From assembly GCA_030829765.1 (NCBI GenBank), contig JAUROO010000120.1:1-26650 (forward strand): a stretch of 26,650 nucleotides of DNA, written 5' to 3'. Each line of letters opens with the position of its first letter. The first letter of the stretch is position 1. The stretch comes from Miltoncostaeales bacterium. GTDB lineage: Bacteria; Actinomycetota; Thermoleophilia; Miltoncostaeales; Miltoncostaeaceae. Both the position numbers and the translations under genes were made by a program. This document shows positions 6,425 through 13,119 of the stretch, in pieces. Below the pieces are notes generated by a model. The model worked only from the letters and a program-made list of their open reading frames with translations, made no database searches and was not told the DNA's origin.

Positions 6425-6817
6425 ATGAGCATCTCGCGCATCGCAAGCATCACTGTGCCGGTGGCCGATATCGACCGCGCGCTCCGGCTGTACCGCGACA
6501 CCCTGGGCTTCAGCGTGTTCCGGGACCTGGGCGATGGCCCCGAGGCCCGCGCAGTGCACCTGACAGCGCCCGGCGGCGGCACCACGATAACCCTCGTGCA
6601 CGGCAGCATCGACGCCCCCGCCGGTTCCCTGCGGGGGGCCGTTCTACAGGTGCGCGATCTCTCGTCTGCGCTTGGCTGCCTTCGCTGGGGCGGCATCACC
6701 GAGCACTGGAAGGACGACGGTGCACCCGGGGGGCCGGCCGCGCTATTCGCGGACGAGGACGGCAACGTCTGGACGCTGTGGCAGCCGGACGCCGTGCCTG
6801 CGGCCATCGCCGCCTGA
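6425..6817 (+). CDS. VOC/glyoxalase-fold protein (130 aa)
   Basis: A single-chain vicinal-oxygen-chelate protein with the two beta-alpha-beta-beta-beta halves expected of the glyoxalase/bleomycin-resistance superfamily. The first half is ITVPVADIDRALRLYRDTLGF (9-29). The second carries VLQVRDLSSAL (73-83) and ends in ALFADEDGNVWTLWQP (106-121). The usual metal ligands look absent. The first strand has Thr where many members have His, and the final DPDGN.WEL-type motif reads DEDGNVWTL, with Thr instead of Glu. It may therefore be a binding protein or a non-metal member, and no substrate can be named. The ATG at 6425 is chosen because the family homology begins there; an in-frame GTG 9 bases earlier is less likely. 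It ends 13 bases from the convergent thrB stop. Confidence 0.85.
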   Translation: MSISRIASITVPVADIDRALRLYRDTLGFSVFRDLGDGPEARAVHLTAPGGGTTITLVHGSIDAPAGSLRGAVLQVRDLSSALGCLRWGGITEHWKDDGAPGGPAALFADEDGNVWTLWQPDAVPAAIAA

Positions 6818-6830
6818 GGTCCGGCCGCCC

Positions 6831-7763
6831 CTAGCCGGGCGTGCGCGAGAGGCGGGCGCCCTCGGTGCCCTGCCACCGCGCGCGGATGCCCGACGGGGCG
6901 ATGCGCTCCACCTGCACATCGGCGTCGACGCCCTCGGCCGACAGCGCGGCGCGCGCGGCATCGGCGATGCCCGATGCCTCGCGGGCGGTCACCCACATCA
7001 CCATGCTGGGACCCGATCCCGAGACGGTCACGCCGAGCAGGCCGGGGTGCGAGATGGCGCGCAGCGCATCCAGGCCCGGGCAGAGAGGGCCGCGATGGGG
7101 CTCGTGCAGGCGATCCACGAGGAACTCGGGGATCTCGTCCACGTACCCGCGCTCCAGCGTGAGCAGCAGCCCCGCGGTGGCGGAGATGGAGTGGGCTGCG
7201 GTGGCCAGCGGCACCTGGGACGGCATCGCCCCGCGGGCCTCATCGGTGCTGACGCGCGAGGTCGGGACGACCACCACGAGGGCGAGGCCGTCCGGCGGCT
7301 GCACGCGCAGGGCACGGGGCCCCGGCACCAAGGCGGTGATGCCGCCGTCAAGGCAGGCCGCGGCGTTGTCGCCATGGCCCTCGAACTCGATGGCGCGCGC
7401 CAGCATGTCGGATGGGCTCCAGCGCAGGGTGCCGAGCGCATTCGCGGCCACCAGGCCAGCGCACACCGCGGCGGCCGACGACCCCAGGCCACGACCGAAC
7501 GGGATGCGGTTGCGGCAGGTGATCTCCAGGCCGTCGAGATCGGGCAGCCCGGCCAGCATCGCGCGGCACAGCAGGTTGGAGGCGTCGGCGGGCACCTCGT
7601 CCGCCCCCTCGCCCTCCACATGCAGCTGAAGCGGACCAGGGCGGCGGCGGATCAGCACCTCGTTGGCCAGGTCGAGCGCCAGCGCGAGCACGTCGAACCC
7701 CGGGCCCAGGTTGGCCGAGGTGGCCGGGGCCGTGATGCTGAGGACCTCCGCCTCAGTCGCCAT
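6831..7763 (-). CDS. thrB: Homoserine kinase
   Basis: Phosphorylates homoserine with ATP to O-phosphohomoserine, the threonine synthase substrate. The 310-aa protein is a GHMP kinase. It has the N-terminal signature TSANLGPGFD at 15-24 and the ATP-binding glycine loop PFGRGLGSSAAA at 88-99. A C-terminal VSGSGPSMVMW segment is the GHMP motif 3. The ATG at 7763 overlaps the end of thrC by 11 bases, so translation is probably coupled. It is the last gene of lysA-hom-thrC-thrB. Confidence 0.95.
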   Translation of the reverse strand: MATEAEVLSITAPATSANLGPGFDVLALALDLANEVLIRRRPGPLQLHVEGEGADEVPADASNLLCRAMLAGLPDLDGLEITCRNRIPFGRGLGSSAAAVCAGLVAANALGTLRWSPSDMLARAIEFEGHGDNAAACLDGGITALVPGPRALRVQPPDGLALVVVVPTSRVSTDEARGAMPSQVPLATAAHSISATAGLLLTLERGYVDEIPEFLVDRLHEPHRGPLCPGLDALRAISHPGLLGVTVSGSGPSMVMWVTAREASGIADAARAALSAEGVDADVQVERIAPSGIRARWQGTEGARLSRTPG

Positions 7764-8820
7764 ACAGCGCCCTCTCGGCAGCGGCGTACTGGGCCGGGAT
7801 CTCGATGACCTGCCCGCTCTGCGCGATGGCGGTGTCGGGATCCTTCAGGCCGTTGCCGGTGAGCACGCACACCACGCGCTCGCCGGTGGTGAACCGCCCA
7901 GCGGCATGAGCCTTGATGAGGCCCGCCACGCTGGAAGCGGACGACGGCTCGCAGAACACGCCCTCGGTGGCAGCCAGCATGCGGTAGGCGGCCAGGATCT
8001 CGTCGTCGGTCACGCTGTCCACCCCGCCGCCCGAGTCGGTCATGGCCGCCATGGCCTGGTCGCCGCGCACGGGGTTGCCGATGCGGATGGCCGTGGCGAC
8101 CGTCTCGGGGGCGCTCACCACCTCGCCGCGCACCAGCGGCGCCGATCCTTCGGCCTGGAACCCCATCATCCGGGGCAGGCGGGTGGAATGACCGGCGTCC
8201 CGGTACTCACCGAAGCCCATCCAGTACGCCGAGATGTTGCCGGCGTTCCCCACCGGGATGCACAGCACATCGGGCGCGTCGCCAAGGGCATCGCACACTT
8301 CGAAGGCGGCCGTCTTCTGGCCTTCCAAGCGGTACGGGTTGAGCGAGTTCACGAGCGCGATGGGGTGGGCGTCGGACAGCTCGCGCACGATGCGCAGCGC
8401 GTCGTCGAAGTTGCCATCCACTGCCAGCACCTTGGCCCCGTAGATGAGCGCCTGCGCCAGTTTGCCGAGCGCGATCTTGCCGCCGGGGATGATGACCGCA
8501 CACGTGACCCCGGCACGGGCGGCATACGCGGCGGCGGCGGCCGAGGTGTTGCCGGTGCTCGCGCAGATCACGGCGGTGGCGCCCTCCTCCACGGCCTTGC
8601 TCATGGCGAAGCACATGCCCCGGTCCTTGAATGACCCCGTGGGGTTGAGGCCCTCCAGCTTCACGTGCACGTCCAGCTCGAGGCACTCCGAGAGGGCATC
8701 CAGCCGCACCAGCGGCGTGGCGCCCTCGCCCATGCTGATGACCGGCGTGGCATCGGTGACCGGCAGGAACTCCCGGTAGCGCTCGATCAGCGGCATCCCC
8801 CGCAGCGCCGCGGGGCTCAC
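7753..8820 (-). CDS. thrC: Threonine synthase
   Basis: Converts O-phosphohomoserine to threonine and phosphate with pyridoxal phosphate. The 355-aa length is that of the short actinobacterial/Bacillus-type enzyme. Motifs include GEGATPLVRLD at 31-41, the PLP lysine K65 in TGSFKDRG (61-68), the PLP-phosphate loop STGNTSAAAA (88-97) and the C-terminal LTGNGLKDP. The start is GTG at 8820, forming a GTGA overlap with the hom stop (8817-8820). The longer frame upstream lies inside hom and does not read as protein. Cytoplasmic. Confidence 0.95.
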   Translation of the reverse strand: MSPAALRGMPLIERYREFLPVTDATPVISMGEGATPLVRLDALSECLELDVHVKLEGLNPTGSFKDRGMCFAMSKAVEEGATAVICASTGNTSAAAAAYAARAGVTCAVIIPGGKIALGKLAQALIYGAKVLAVDGNFDDALRIVRELSDAHPIALVNSLNPYRLEGQKTAAFEVCDALGDAPDVLCIPVGNAGNISAYWMGFGEYRDAGHSTRLPRMMGFQAEGSAPLVRGEVVSAPETVATAIRIGNPVRGDQAMAAMTDSGGGVDSVTDDEILAAYRMLAATEGVFCEPSSASSVAGLIKAHAAGRFTTGERVVCVLTGNGLKDPDTAIAQSGQVIEIPAQYAAAERALYGD

Positions 8821-10109
8821 GAGGGGGCCTCGCCACTGCCCACCACGGTGATGAGCACAGGCTCGTCCCGCACCTCGGGCATGTCGCGCAGGCGCACGAG
8901 GGCGGCCTGCACCTGCGACTCCGGACCCCGGTGGAGGATCATCACGAGGCGGGCGCTCTCGCCCTCCCCGCGCTGCAGCACGGTGAGGATCGACACGCCG
9001 CATTCACCCAGCACGGCCGAGATGCGGGCAAGCACACCCGGACGGTCCGCGACCTCCAACCGCAGGTAGAAGGCGCTCTCGAGCGCCCCCTCTGCGGCCA
9101 TGGGCCTGCCGGCATCGGCCAGGGCACCGCCCAGGAACGACCCGGGCCTGCTGCCAAGGACGCTCAGCACATCCCCCACCACGGCGCTCGCGGTCTCGGT
9201 GCCGCCGGCGCCCGGCCCCTCCAGCATGATCTGCCGCACCAGGCTGCTCTCCAGCAGCACGGCGTTGTCGGCGCCGTTCACCGACGCCAGCGGGTGGTCG
9301 CCGGGCACCAGGGCGGGGTGCACGCGCACCGACACCGCGCCGTCCGCCAGGCGCGCGATGCCCAGCAACTTCATCACGAAGCCCAGCTCGTGCGCGATGT
9401 CCACATCGTCCGACTGCAGCTCGTCAATGCCCGTGTAGGGCACGTCGTCGATCAGCACACGGGTGTGGAAGGCGATGGACGACAGGATGGCCATCTTGGC
9501 CGCGGCATCGGCGCCGCCCACGTCCTCGGTGGGGTCGGCCTCGGCGTAGCCCAGGTCCTGCGCCTGCGCGAGGGCGTCGGCATAGGTCATGCCGCTGCGG
9601 CGCATCTCGCTGAGGATGTAGTTCGTGGTGCCGTTCACGATGCCCATGACCGATTCGATCTCGGCGGCCAGCAGCGACTCGCGCAGCACCTTGATCACCG
9701 GGATGGCCGCGCACACCGAGGCCTCGAAGCGGATCTCGCTGCCGCCCTCCTCGGCCGCCGCAAGCAGTTCCGGCCCGAACCGCGCCAGCAACTGCTTGTT
9801 GGCGGTGACCACCGAGGTGCCGTGCCCCAGCGCCCGCACCAGCCATTCGTGGGTGGGGTCCACCCCGCCCATCACCTCGATGATGATGTCGATCCGGTCA
9901 TCGCCGAGGATGTCCTCGGCGTCGGTGGTGAGCACCGCGGGGTCGAGGCCCGGGCGATCGGCCTGGGCGTCGCGCACCAGCACCCGGGATATCTCCAGGC
10001 GGTGCCCGGTGGCGCGCTCGATGGTGCCGGCGGTCTCGTGCAGGATGCGCACGACCCCCTGCCCCACCGTGCCGCACCCCAGCATGCCGATGCGCACGAC
10101 GTCGCTCAC
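8817..10109 (-). CDS. hom: Homoserine dehydrogenase with C-terminal ACT domain
   Basis: Reduces aspartate semialdehyde to homoserine with NAD(P)H. The product is 430 aa: a Rossmann domain with GCGTVG at 11-16, VTANK at 101-105 (the substrate- and cofactor-site lysine K105), and the catalytic region GYAEADPTEDVGGADAAAK at 187-205. A C-terminal ACT domain (about 350-427, containing ADRPGVLARISAVLGECGVS) is the usual site of threonine feedback inhibition. The start is GTG at 10109 in a GTGA overlap with lysA (10106-10109). Aspartokinase and aspartate-semialdehyde dehydrogenase are not in the window. Confidence 0.96.
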   Translation of the reverse strand: MSDVVRIGMLGCGTVGQGVVRILHETAGTIERATGHRLEISRVLVRDAQADRPGLDPAVLTTDAEDILGDDRIDIIIEVMGGVDPTHEWLVRALGHGTSVVTANKQLLARFGPELLAAAEEGGSEIRFEASVCAAIPVIKVLRESLLAAEIESVMGIVNGTTNYILSEMRRSGMTYADALAQAQDLGYAEADPTEDVGGADAAAKMAILSSIAFHTRVLIDDVPYTGIDELQSDDVDIAHELGFVMKLLGIARLADGAVSVRVHPALVPGDHPLASVNGADNAVLLESSLVRQIMLEGPGAGGTETASAVVGDVLSVLGSRPGSFLGGALADAGRPMAAEGALESAFYLRLEVADRPGVLARISAVLGECGVSILTVLQRGEGESARLVMILHRGPESQVQAALVRLRDMPEVRDEPVLITVVGSGEAPS

Positions 10110-11407
10110 AGGTCCCGGGCCACCAGTTCGGCGTAGGTCTCGCGGCGCACCACCACGGTGGCGCGGCCGTCCTCCACGAACACCACGGCAGGGCGCGTGA
10201 CCCCGTTGTAATTGCTGGCCATGGCCACACCGTAGGCGCCGGTGGCCGGGATGCACACCAGGTCGTCGCGTGCCAGCGGCGGCAGCTCGGCCTCCTGGAT
10301 CAGCACGTCACCGCTCTCGCAGTGCTTGCCCACCAGCCGGAGGGTGTCGGTGGCCTCGGCCTCGGGCCGGTCGGGGAGAATGGCCTCGTAGGTGGCGCCG
10401 TAGAGCATGGGGCGCATCAGGTCGCTCATGCCGCCGTCCACGGCCACGTACCGGCGCACGCCCGGGATGTCCTTCGTACCGGTCACCCGGTACACGGTGA
10501 CGCCCGCGCGGCCCACGATGCTGCGCCCGGGCTCCACCAGCACCCGCGGGCGCGGAAGGCCGGCGGCGTCCCACTCGGCGTGCACGGCGTCCATCACCGT
10601 GTCGGCGAACTCCTCCACCGACGGCGGGTCGTCATCGCGCGTGTATGCGATGCCCAGGCCACCGCCCATGTCCATCACCGTGAGGTCGTCCCCGCCCTGC
10701 TCCTTCACGAATGCCGCAAGCAGGGCGGCGGCAGCCGGGTAGGCGCCCAGTTCGAAGATCTGCGAGCCGATGTGGCAGTGCAGGCCCACCAGGTTCACGT
10801 TGGCGGCTGCGCGGCAGGCGGCCACGGCCTGTGCGGCCAGCCCGCCCTCCAGCGAGAACCCGAACTTGCTGTCGAGCTGCCCGGTGGAGATGTAGGCGTG
10901 CGTGGAGGGCTTGACGCCGGGGGTCACGCGCACCAGCACGTTCTGGCGGCGGCCCCGTTCGCCCGCCAGCTGATCGAGCAGGGCGATCTCGTCGAGGCTG
11001 TCCACCACGATCAGGCCGACCATGGCGTCGAGCGCCTCGCCGATCTCCCGCGCGTCCTTGGCATTCCCGTGCATCACGATCTTCCCGGCCGGGAACCCCG
11101 CGTGCAGCGCCATGAACAGCTCACCGCCCGAGGCCACGTCCATGCGCAGGTCCTCCTGGTGGGCCATGCGCAGCAGCGCCTGGGCCCAGAAGGCCTTGCT
11201 GGCGTACACCACCTCCGCCCGCGGATCGTGGGCGCGAAGGGCCTGCACGTAGCGGCGCATGGTGTCGCGGAGCAGCGCGGCGTCGTAGATCACCAGCGGG
11301 GTGCCGAACTCCGCGGCAAGGGCGACCACGTCGCACCCGCCGATGGACAGGTGCCCCTCGGGGGTCGTCGTCGCGGACGGCGGGAGGACCTGTGAAAGCG
11401 GCTGCAT
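10106..11407 (-). CDS. lysA: Diaminopimelate decarboxylase
   Basis: Decarboxylates meso-diaminopimelate to lysine, the last lysine step, as a PLP-dependent fold-III enzyme. At 433 aa it has normal length. K71 in YASKAF forms the Schiff base. HGNAK (113-117), HCHIGSQIF, GGGLGIAYT and the C-terminal ESGDVLI with its active-site Cys are all present. The ATG at 11407 is chosen over a longer frame because the latter runs antisense through the divergent hydrolase gene. A TAGGGT box lies 10 bases upstream. In actinobacteria lysA commonly follows argS; here argS is absent and a divergent hydrolase stands in that place. Confidence 0.95.
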   Translation of the reverse strand: MQPLSQVLPPSATTTPEGHLSIGGCDVVALAAEFGTPLVIYDAALLRDTMRRYVQALRAHDPRAEVVYASKAFWAQALLRMAHQEDLRMDVASGGELFMALHAGFPAGKIVMHGNAKDAREIGEALDAMVGLIVVDSLDEIALLDQLAGERGRRQNVLVRVTPGVKPSTHAYISTGQLDSKFGFSLEGGLAAQAVAACRAAANVNLVGLHCHIGSQIFELGAYPAAAALLAAFVKEQGGDDLTVMDMGGGLGIAYTRDDDPPSVEEFADTVMDAVHAEWDAAGLPRPRVLVEPGRSIVGRAGVTVYRVTGTKDIPGVRRYVAVDGGMSDLMRPMLYGATYEAILPDRPEAEATDTLRLVGKHCESGDVLIQEAELPPLARDDLVCIPATGAYGVAMASNYNGVTRPAVVFVEDGRATVVVRRETYAELVARDL

Positions 11408-11417
11408 AAGCCGGGGC

Positions 11418-11423
11418 ACCCTA
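11418..11423 (-). promoter_or_regulatory. Putative -10 box TAGGGT for the lysA-hom-thrC-thrB operon
   Basis: TAGGGT on the minus strand ends 10 bases before the lysA ATG and is preceded by TTGC. It lies only 11 bases from the opposed box of the hydrolase gene, and the whole divergent gap is 42 bases. Confidence 0.5.
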
Positions 11424-11434
11424 GCAACGCGGGG

Positions 11435-11440
11435 TAGGCT
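11435..11440 (+). promoter_or_regulatory. Putative -10 box TAGGCT for the hydrolase-udg pair
   Basis: TAGGCT ends 9 bases before the GTG at 11450, with no Shine-Dalgarno in between. It is back-to-back with the lysA box. Confidence 0.45.
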
Positions 11441-11449
11441 CGCGCGGCC

Positions 11450-12166
11450 GTGGACACCCCGCTCGAGCCCATCCGCCTCGCGTCCCGCGATGGCCGCGCC
11501 ATGAAGGCCCTGCTCGCCGAGGGCGACCTGGGGGCGCCCGGCGTGGTGATCCTGCACGGGTACGGCAGCCGCAAGGACAACCACGCCGACTTCGCGGCGC
11601 GCCTTCGCGCCCGCGGCCTGTGGGCGCTGGTGCCCGACCTGCGCGGGCACGGCGGCACCCCCGGCCCCATGGATGAGGGAATGATCGGCGATGTGCTGGC
11701 CTGCCTGGATGACCTCGCGCATCGCGGGGCCGATGCGCTTGGCCTGCGGGGATCATCCATGGGCGGATTCCTCGCGCTCACCTGCGCGCCCCTGCACGCG
11801 GACGTGCGCGCAGCAGTGGCCATCTGCCCCGCCAGGCCCGAATCGCTCGCCACGCGCCTGGGCGACGACTGGCCCCTACGGCACCCGTTGGGCCCGTCCA
11901 CCTGGCGCCGCGACGGAATCGCCCGCGGCTTCTGGCACGCCACCGGTGACGAGGTGGTGCCGTGGGGGAACACATACGACCTCTGGTCGCGGGCGACTCA
12001 GCCCAAGCACCTGCGAATCGAGATGGGCGGTCACCACCGGAGCCTGCAGCACGACCCCGGCACGCAGGCGGACACCGAGGCCTTCCTGCTCCGCCACCTG
12101 GCCTCCGGCGATGCCCCGGTGACTGACACCTCACATGGCCTTGACGAGCGCGGTGCACTTCTGTGA
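11450..12166 (+). CDS. Alpha/beta hydrolase (serine aminopeptidase/dienelactone hydrolase-like)
   Basis: A 238-aa single-domain alpha/beta hydrolase, probably cytoplasmic. The oxyanion region is HGYGS at 36-40. The nucleophile elbow is GSSMG at 101-105, with Ser103 as the likely nucleophile. Asp167 (ATGDEVVP) and His195 or His196 (GGHHRS) complete the triad. VPDLRGHGGT (61-70) is typical of the S33-like esterase group. The substrate is unknown. The GTG start at 11450 fits a leaderless message with TAGGCT 9 bases upstream. The gene overlaps the DNA glycosylase start by GTGA (12163-12166), so the two are made together, although a functional link to DNA repair is not obvious. Confidence 0.88.
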   Translation: MDTPLEPIRLASRDGRAMKALLAEGDLGAPGVVILHGYGSRKDNHADFAARLRARGLWALVPDLRGHGGTPGPMDEGMIGDVLACLDDLAHRGADALGLRGSSMGGFLALTCAPLHADVRAAVAICPARPESLATRLGDDWPLRHPLGPSTWRRDGIARGFWHATGDEVVPWGNTYDLWSRATQPKHLRIEMGGHHRSLQHDPGTQADTEAFLLRHLASGDAPVTDTSHGLDERGALL

Positions 12167-12846
12167 CTGACGGCCTGCGGCACCTTGCGGATGAGGTGGC
12201 GGCGTGCACGGCATGCCCCCGGCTGGTGGCGTGGCGCGAGGCCGCGGGCGAGGACCCGCCCGCGCGCTACCGCGGGCAGCGGTACTGGTCGCGGGGTGTG
12301 CCGGGGTTCGGAGATGCCGACCCGTGGCTGTTCATCGTGGGACTGGCACCGGCCGCCCACGGCGCCAACCGCACCGGGCGGATGTTCACCGGGGACCGCA
12401 GCGCCGACTTCCTGGTGGCCGCGCTCCACCGGGCGGGACTCGCGAATCAGGCGGGGTCGACCTCACGCGACGATGGCCTGCGCCTTATCGGCTGCCGCAT
12501 GAGTGCGGTGGTGCGCTGCGCGCCGCCGGCCAACAGGCCCACGCCCGACGAGCGGGATGCCTGCATTCCGTTCCTCGCGCGGGAGCTCGACCTCTGCCCG
12601 AGGTCGAGGGTCATCCTCGCCCTCGGCGGGTTCGCCTGGGCCGGGGTGCTGCGCGTGCTGGCCGCGCGCGGCGCTGCCATCCCGCGCCCGCGTCCGCGCT
12701 TTGCCCACGGCGCCGAGACCGTGATCGGCGACATCACGCTCATGGGCACCTACCACCCCAGCCAGCAGAACACGTTCACCGGGCGGCTGACCCCCGCCAT
12801 GCTCGACGCGGTGCTGCGCCGGGCACGAAGCGTCGCGGCCCCCTGA
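12163..12846 (+). CDS. udgB: Uracil-DNA glycosylase, family 5 (UdgB)
   Basis: Removes uracil and some other deaminated bases from DNA in base-excision repair. The 227-aa protein shows the family 5 active-site motif GLAPAAHGANRTGRMFTGD at 60-78, with no Asp or Asn at the usual water-activating position, as is typical. The second motif HPSQQNTFTGRLT is at 198-210. Four cysteines (C15, C18, C119, C134) match the spacing of the 4Fe-4S cluster of this family. The start is a GTG in a GTGA overlap with the hydrolase gene. UdgB occurs mainly in thermophiles, mycobacteria and other high-GC actinobacteria, where cytosine deamination is a heavy burden. Confidence 0.94.
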   Translation: MTDGLRHLADEVAACTACPRLVAWREAAGEDPPARYRGQRYWSRGVPGFGDADPWLFIVGLAPAAHGANRTGRMFTGDRSADFLVAALHRAGLANQAGSTSRDDGLRLIGCRMSAVVRCAPPANRPTPDERDACIPFLARELDLCPRSRVILALGGFAWAGVLRVLAARGAAIPRPRPRFAHGAETVIGDITLMGTYHPSQQNTFTGRLTPAMLDAVLRRARSVAAP

Positions 12847-12853
12847 ACGCGCC

Positions 12854-12889
12854 GAGGGCCCGGTCGCGATCGGCGCGAACCGGGCCCTC
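12854..12889. terminator. Strong hairpin, likely bidirectional terminator
   Basis: GAGGGCCCGGT (12854-12864) pairs exactly with ACCGGGCCCTC (12879-12889). The stem is extended by CGCG/CGCG inside (12865-12868 with 12874-12877, one bulged A). It starts 8 bases after the udgB stop and lies 6 bases beyond the structured minus-strand element, so it could end both. No T-run on either side. Confidence 0.65.
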
Positions 12890-12972
12890 GAGGACGGTGA
12901 GCGGCAGTGGAGTCGCCAGGGAGCGGGTTGCCCGTCTCCCCCGGCTGCAGCTGCTCATCAGGGGAGTCGCCC

Positions 12973-13020
12973 CTAGCTGCCGCCACCTACGCACATATGG
13001 TCTGCAGGAATTTGGACCAC
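12973..13020 (-). other. Very short ORF in the candidate RNA (7 or 15 codons)
   Basis: In the frame set by the GTG at 13020 (inside the SD-like run) the peptide is VVQIPADHMCVGGGS, ending in TAG at 12975-12973. The internal ATG at 12996 gives MCVGGGS. The ATG is about 20 bases from the GGAGG, longer than normal, and the GTG is too close. An ATT at 13011 has ideal spacing but would be a rare start. The stop codon lies at the edge of the structured region. Translation is therefore uncertain; the ORF is listed because of the exceptional ribosome-binding sequence before it. Confidence 0.25.
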
Positions 13021-13029
13021 CTCCTTTCC
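13014..13029 (-). promoter_or_regulatory. Extended Shine-Dalgarno-like sequence GGAAAGGAGGTGGTCC
   Basis: AAAGGAGGUGGUCC can pair over 14 consecutive positions with the conserved bacterial 16S 3' tail (GGAUCACCUCCUUU), with one G-U pair. Ordinary SDs in this window pair over 4-6 bases. Confidence 0.6.
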
Positions 13030-13040
13030 GCGATGCGCTG

Positions 13041-13046
13041 ATCATA
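13041..13046 (-). promoter_or_regulatory. Putative -10 box TATGAT for the candidate RNA
   Basis: TATGAT on the minus strand is the closest match to consensus TATAAT I noticed in the window. It lies 11 bases upstream of the extended SD and 73 bases after the argD stop. No convincing -35 is visible. Confidence 0.45.
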
Positions 13047-13119
13047 GGACGGTGCATCGGACGCATCCATGCGAACGGGCGGACGACTGGTTACGTGCCT
13101 GGCACCGGGCGGCCGGGGG

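Larger units (their letters stand above)
12896..13034 (-). ncRNA. Candidate structured small RNA or leader-peptide transcript
   Basis: The 273-base gap between udgB and argD holds an apparent stand-alone unit on the minus strand. A TATGAT box (13046-13041) predicts a start near 13034. A Shine-Dalgarno-like GGAAAGGAGGTGGTCC (13029-13014) and a very short ORF follow. Next comes a closed structure in which CTGCCGCCACC (12977-12987) pairs with GGTGAGCGGCAG (12896-12907), with one bulged A. Inside it are a hairpin at 12960-12974 (AGGGG/CCCCT) and a two-part hairpin at 12919-12940 (GGGAG/CTCCC plus CGGG/CCCG). The 9-mer GGCGACTCC occurs twice, at 12963-12971 and 12909-12917. The terminator hairpin begins 6 bases further on. 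I do not recognise a named RNA family. It could also act as the 3' end of the argD transcript. Confidence 0.55.

Noticed and set aside
11450..12846. A functional operon linking the alpha/beta hydrolase to uracil repair
   Set aside because: The overlap proves cotranslation only. Nothing in the hydrolase sequence points to DNA or nucleotide substrates.
13011..13030. Plus-strand GGACCACCTCCTTT looking like the 3' end of a 16S rRNA gene
   Set aside because: No 16S sequence precedes it. The context fits an SD-like element on the minus strand instead.
12896..13034. Known riboswitch classes (cobalamin, SAM, TPP, glycine, ydaO/c-di-AMP, M-box, yybP-ykoY), tmRNA or SRP RNA
   Set aside because: None of the conserved core sequences I know for these families is present in the element.
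12776..13066. 96-codon minus-strand open frame through the udgB-argD gap
   Set aside because: It runs through the SD-like sequence, the structured region and the terminator hairpin, and reads as Arg-rich sequence with no family resemblance.
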